This document shows positions 30,336 to 33,862 of a stretch of DNA of 33,862 bases, one piece after another. The notes under the pieces were generated by a model. It was not told the DNA's origin. It did not search any database and worked only from the letters and a program-made list of their open reading frames with translations. Within the stretch, counting starts at the first letter, position 1; each line of letters starts with the position of its first letter. The translations under genes and the position numbers were made by a program. Source of the DNA: Micavibrio sp. (GTDB taxonomy: Bacteria > Pseudomonadota > Alphaproteobacteria > Micavibrionales > CSBR16-224); contig JALTWL010000301.1 in assembly GCA_027047045.1 (NCBI GenBank), positions 1-33,862 on the forward strand, in the 5' to 3' direction.

Positions 30336-32171
30336 TTAATGAAAATAATCATATATTTTTTTCGCGATATCAGCAGATATTCCCTTAACTGCTTTTAAAT
30401 CAGCAATATTTGCCTCTGCTATTGCTCGACTAGAGCCAAAATGTCTAAGTAATCGTTGTTTTCTAACTTGCCCAATTCCTGTAATTTCATCAAGGGGTGA
30501 TTCGTAACTTTTCTTTTTTCTTCTAATCCTGTGAGAACCAATTACAAATCTATGTGATTCATCTCTAAGCCTCTGTATAAAATGTAAAAGACTATCATCT
30601 TTTGCAAGAATTATAGGCTTTGTCCTATTTGGAACAAAAATTTTTTCTTCACCTGCGTTTCTTTTAATGCCTTTGGCAACGGCAATTATTGGTATTTTAT
30701 CTATTTTTAACTCTTTTAAAACTTTAAGCCCTATTTGCAACTGCCCTTTACCGCCATCTAGTATAATTAAATCTGGGAAGTTGTTTTCTTCCTTTGCTCT
30801 TTTAAAGCGCCTTGTTAGCATTTCCGCCATCATTGAATAGTCATCTCCACCATGCCCTTCCATATTGAATTTTCTATATGCAGGCTTCAAAAAACCAGCC
30901 TCTGTTGCAACAATCATAGCGCCAACTGCATTGCTTCCAGATATGTGGCTGTTGTCATATACTTCTATTCTTGTTAGTTTTTTGCCTATATTTAGTAATT
31001 TTGCCAGCTCAGCTAGTAGTTGTTTTTGTAATTTTTTATCTGTAATAGATTTTTCTAACTTTGCGATTACTTGTTGTTTTGCTTGTTTTAAGCTTTCTTT
31101 TTTACGTCCCCGTTTTGGGAATATTATCTTAAAATTACTATCCCAACTTTGTTGCCAAGCCTCTGTAATTAGATTTTTATTTTCTATATCTTCATTTATA
31201 TAAATATTTTTAGGAGGTGGATTATTAGCATAAAATTGTACTATAAACGCCTCCATAATCTTTGTTGGCATTTCAGCTTTATCATGTTTTGGAAAGCTTG
31301 CATAGTTGCCGTAATAATTACCGCCTCTATAAAATAGTGATAAAATACAGCTTTTTCCCTCTTTCATTGCAATTACATGTATATCAGCATTGCCCCAAAT
31401 ATCACCCGCAATATTTCTATATGATTGTACAGAAGTTAGAGTTTTTATTTTATCTCTATAAATAGCGGCCTTTTCAAATTCTTCTTTGTTGCTTGCCTCT
31501 TGCATTTTTTTTGCAAATATTTTTTGTATGTCTGATGTTTTGCCACTTAAAAAATCAACCGCCATTTTAACTTGTTTTAAATATTCATCTTTTGTTACAA
31601 AGCCAACACAAGGCGCAGTACATCTTTTTATTTGATATTGCAAACAAGGTCTTGTTCTGCTTTTAAAGACATTTTTATTACAATCTCTAAGCTGAAAGGT
31701 TTTTTGCAAGATTGCAATAGTTCTATTTACATCACCAGCTGAGGCAAAGGGACCAAAATATTTATATTTTTTTTGTTTTTTGCCTCTGTGTTTTAGAAGT
31801 CTTGGAAAATCATCACTGCTTGTAATTGCGATATGAGGAAATGATTTATCATCGCGCATTAAAATATTGTATTTTGGCTTTAGCTTTTTAATTAGATTAG
31901 TTTCAAGTAATAGCGCCTCTGCCTCAGTTGCAGTTTCTATTATTTTCATTGTAGCGGTTTGCGCAATCATACGCTGTAGGCGAATAGGTTGTTTTTCTAT
32001 ATGAGTGTAATTTGCTATTCTCTTTTTTAGATTTTTTGCTTTGCCAACATAAAGCACTTTACCACCTGCGTCCTGCATTTGATAAACGCCTGCACGCTCA
32101 GAGCTGTTATTTTTAAATTTTTTAATAACAGCTAGCCCATTTTTAATAGAATTTTTTATTTTTTTTATCAT
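30336..32171 (-). CDS. uvrC: Excinuclease ABC subunit C
   Basis: Makes both incisions in nucleotide excision repair together with UvrA and UvrB. The 611 residues show: the GIY-YIG nuclease domain (about 26-103, AGVYQMQDAGGKVLYVGKAKN); the cysteine-containing region (CNKNVFKSRTRPCLQYQIKRC); the UVR domain binding UvrB (about 210-245); the RNase-H-like C-terminal nuclease with EVYDNSHISG and DLIILDGGKGQL; and the terminal helix-hairpin-helix pair (DEITGIGQVRKQRLLRHFGS to VKGISADIAKKIYDYF). It is separated from acs upstream by a strong hairpin terminator, so it must have its own promoter in the AT-rich 117 bases between. pgsA follows. Confidence 0.97.
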   Translation of the reverse strand: MIKKIKNSIKNGLAVIKKFKNNSSERAGVYQMQDAGGKVLYVGKAKNLKKRIANYTHIEKQPIRLQRMIAQTATMKIIETATEAEALLLETNLIKKLKPKYNILMRDDKSFPHIAITSSDDFPRLLKHRGKKQKKYKYFGPFASAGDVNRTIAILQKTFQLRDCNKNVFKSRTRPCLQYQIKRCTAPCVGFVTKDEYLKQVKMAVDFLSGKTSDIQKIFAKKMQEASNKEEFEKAAIYRDKIKTLTSVQSYRNIAGDIWGNADIHVIAMKEGKSCILSLFYRGGNYYGNYASFPKHDKAEMPTKIMEAFIVQFYANNPPPKNIYINEDIENKNLITEAWQQSWDSNFKIIFPKRGRKKESLKQAKQQVIAKLEKSITDKKLQKQLLAELAKLLNIGKKLTRIEVYDNSHISGSNAVGAMIVATEAGFLKPAYRKFNMEGHGGDDYSMMAEMLTRRFKRAKEENNFPDLIILDGGKGQLQIGLKVLKELKIDKIPIIAVAKGIKRNAGEEKIFVPNRTKPIILAKDDSLLHFIQRLRDESHRFVIGSHRIRRKKKSYESPLDEITGIGQVRKQRLLRHFGSSRAIAEANIADLKAVKGISADIAKKIYDYFH

Positions 32172-32289
32172 AAAAGCTAAAATAACATTTTTTTTTAAGA
32201 AAATAATAACTTTTTGATGTTTTAATTACAGTCATGAGTGCAATAAAATGGACAAACGGTAGATTGTCATTGATTTTATTGGGGGTGTA

Positions 32290-32330
32290 AAAAAACCGAG
32301 ATGCTAAATAAAAAAGCATCTCGGTTTTTT
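32290..32330 (-). terminator. Strong hairpin terminator of acs
   Basis: AAAAAACCGAGATGCT (32290-32305) and AGCATCTCGGTTTTTT (32315-32330) form a perfect 16-bp stem with a 9-base loop, 14 bases past the acs stop. The stem ends in A and T runs, so it can work in both directions, though only the minus strand has a gene reading into it. Confidence 0.9.
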
Positions 32331-32344
32331 ATTGTCTAATTTTT

Positions 32345-33862
32345 TTAAGCCGCAACATTACCCATCAAGTTAAGATGACCCGCTACAAGCTCTTCAACTA
32401 TTGCAGGTTCTGCCAAGGTAGATGTATCGCCTAACTGGTCATGTGCGCCTTCAGCAACTTTGCGAAGTATGCGACGCATAATTTTACCGGACCTTGTTTT
32501 TGGAAGGCCTGATACCCATTGTATAACATCTGGGCTTGCGATTGGACCTATTTCTTTTCTAACCCAAGTAATTAGCTCTTGTCTTAGCTCCTCACTTGGC
32601 TCTGCTCCATTTACTAAAATAACGTAAGCATAAATTCCCTGCCCCTTAATATCGTGAGGATAGCCAACAACTGCAGATTCTGCAATTTTAGAATGAGCAT
32701 TAAGGGCTTCTTCAATTTCAGCTGTACCAAATCTATGCCCAGATACATTAATTACATCATCAACACGCCCAGTTATTCTATAATAACCGTCCTTATCACG
32801 CTTTGCGCCATCACCTGTGAAATACATACCCTTAAATGTAGAAAAATAAGTTTGTACAAAACGCGCATGGTCTTTGTAGACTGTTCGCATTTGTCCAGGC
32901 CAGCTGTCTAACATAACTAAATTGCCCTCTGCTTCTGTTTCCTCAATTATATTGCCATCACTATCAACAAGGGCGGGCTTTACACCAAAAAATGGCTGCG
33001 AGGCATAGGCGGGCTTAAGGTCAGTTGCGCCTGGAAGTGGTGAGATTAAAATCCCACCCGTTTCAGTTTGCCACCAAGTATCAACTATCGGACAACGCCC
33101 CTCGCCTACAATATCATAATACCAAAGCCAAGCCTCCTCATTTATTGGCTCTCCAACTGAGCCTAAAATTCTAAGACTTTTTCTAGAAGTTGCCTTCACA
33201 TATTCATCGCCCTCCTTCAGCAAAGAGCGAATAGCAGTTGGCGCTGTATAAAAAATATTTACTTGGTGCTTATCAACTACTTGCCAAAAACGACTCCAAT
33301 CTGGGTAATTTGGTACACCTTCAAACACAAGAGATGTCGCACCATTGGCAAGCGGACCATAAACAATATAGCTATGCCCAGTTACCCAACCAACATCTGC
33401 AGTGCACCAATAAATATCGCCTTTGTGATAGTCAAATATATATTCATGTGTCATAGAGGCATAGACCATATAACCTCCCGTTGTATGAAGAACCCCTTTT
33501 GGCTTACCTGTAGAGCCAGAAGTATAAAGAATAAATAGTGGGTCTTCTGCCCCCATCTCCTCACAAGGACAATCATTTGACTGCTTAGAGCATATTTCAT
33601 GATACCAAATATCGCGCCCATCAACCCAATTTATCTCATCACCAGTTCTTTTTAGAACTATAACTGTATGCACATCTGGACAATCCGCAAGCGCAAGGTC
33701 AGCATTATTTTTTAGGGGAATTTTTTTGCCTCCACGAATGCCAAAATCAGCGGTAATTAAAACATCTGATTCGCAATCCAAAATTCTATCTTTTAAAGAT
33801 TGTGGAGAAAATCCGCCAAATACAACCGAATGTACCGCACCAATCCTAGCACAAGCAAGCAT
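32345..33862 (-). CDS. acs: Acetyl-CoA synthetase (5' end outside window)
   Basis: AMP-forming acetate activation to acetyl-CoA. The visible 505 residues lack about the first 145 of the usual 650; the methionine at the window edge lies inside the conserved [19 protein letters not shown] segment and is not the start. Motifs: nucleotide loop [12 protein letters not shown], the core [10 protein letters not shown], hinge and adenylate region [20 protein letters not shown] with GTAEIEEAL, and the C-terminal TRSGKIMRR holding the lysine that is reversibly acetylated in homologues. It terminates at the hairpin 32290-32330. Confidence 0.96.
   Translation of the reverse strand: MLACARIGAVHSVVFGGFSPQSLKDRILDCESDVLITADFGIRGGKKIPLKNNADLALADCPDVHTVIVLKRTGDEINWVDGRDIWYHEICSKQSNDCPCEEMGAEDPLFILYTSGSTGKPKGVLHTTGGYMVYASMTHEYIFDYHKGDIYWCTADVGWVTGHSYIVYGPLANGATSLVFEGVPNYPDWSRFWQVVDKHQVNIFYTAPTAIRSLLKEGDEYVKATSRKSLRILGSVGEPINEEAWLWYYDIVGEGRCPIVDTWWQTETGGILISPLPGATDLKPAYASQPFFGVKPALVDSDGNIIEETEAEGNLVMLDSWPGQMRTVYKDHARFVQTYFSTFKGMYFTGDGAKRDKDGYYRITGRVDDVINVSGHRFGTAEIEEALNAHSKIAESAVVGYPHDIKGQGIYAYVILVNGAEPSEELRQELITWVRKEIGPIASPDVIQWVSGLPKTRSGKIMRRILRKVAEGAHDQLGDTSTLAEPAIVEELVAGHLNLMGNVAA

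Noticed and set aside
30865-31465. Plus-strand open frames opposite uvrC
   Set aside because: They overlap conserved UvrC domains and have no recognisable product.
33238-33538. Plus-strand open frames opposite acs
   Set aside because: Shadow frames of the acetyl-CoA synthetase catalytic core.

Overview
The window is an AT-rich bacterial chromosome segment, most likely from an alphaproteobacterium. This is an inference from protein character and gene order: an alphaproteobacterial-style EF-P next to an inositol-monophosphatase-family gene, rlmE next to guaB, uvrC next to pgsA, and a TolC protein carrying a SPOR domain. I cannot place the order. Coding density is high: the longest gene-free gap is about 205 bases. 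I saw no rRNA, tRNA, CRISPR array or transposase.

Layout. (1) 1-2394, plus strand: the end of an unidentified gene, efp, an inositol-monophosphatase-family gene and an OmpA-domain protein containing 24 consecutive A. (2) 2608-6901, minus strand: a signalling run read as LuxI-type acyl-homoserine-lactone synthase, an 87-residue unknown, a membrane histidine kinase and two single-domain Rcp1-like response regulators, followed by a YdcF/DUF218 protein. No LuxR receptor gene is present. (3) 7063-12372, minus strand: a complete type I secretion operon in the order TolC-SPOR, LapB-like ABC ATPase, HlyD adaptor. (4) 12572-20671, plus strand and divergent from the exporter: two paralogous giant RTX proteins with N-terminal carbohydrate-binding-like domains, C-type lectin domains (one in the first, three in the second), extra carbohydrate-binding-like and LamG-like domains in the first, and C-terminal type I secretion signals. 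(5) 20679-22059, minus strand: a DUF4402 pilin-like secreted protein and a PapD-like periplasmic chaperone. Divergent from them on the plus strand is a TPR-sulfotransferase (22134-24497). (6) 24681-33862: an ankyrin/EF-hand-like protein, pyrE, a small membrane protein, guaB, rlmE, a hypothetical gene, pgsA, uvrC and a 5'-truncated acs, which is basic metabolism, translation and repair.

The accessory core, 2.6-24.5 kb, reads as one cell-surface module. An AHL signal synthase with a two-component cassette sits beside a dedicated exporter. The exporter faces its probable substrates, two lectin-rich calcium-binding adhesins. Next to those are a pilin-like protein, its chaperone and a sulfotransferase of the type sometimes associated with sulfated secreted proteins. 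The most interesting features are the LuxI synthase without LuxR, homopolymer tracts in reading frame in three envelope genes (A24, T9G9, G8), the recent lectin-module duplication, and the divergent promoter region with a perfect 17-bp inverted repeat between the sulfotransferase and chaperone genes.
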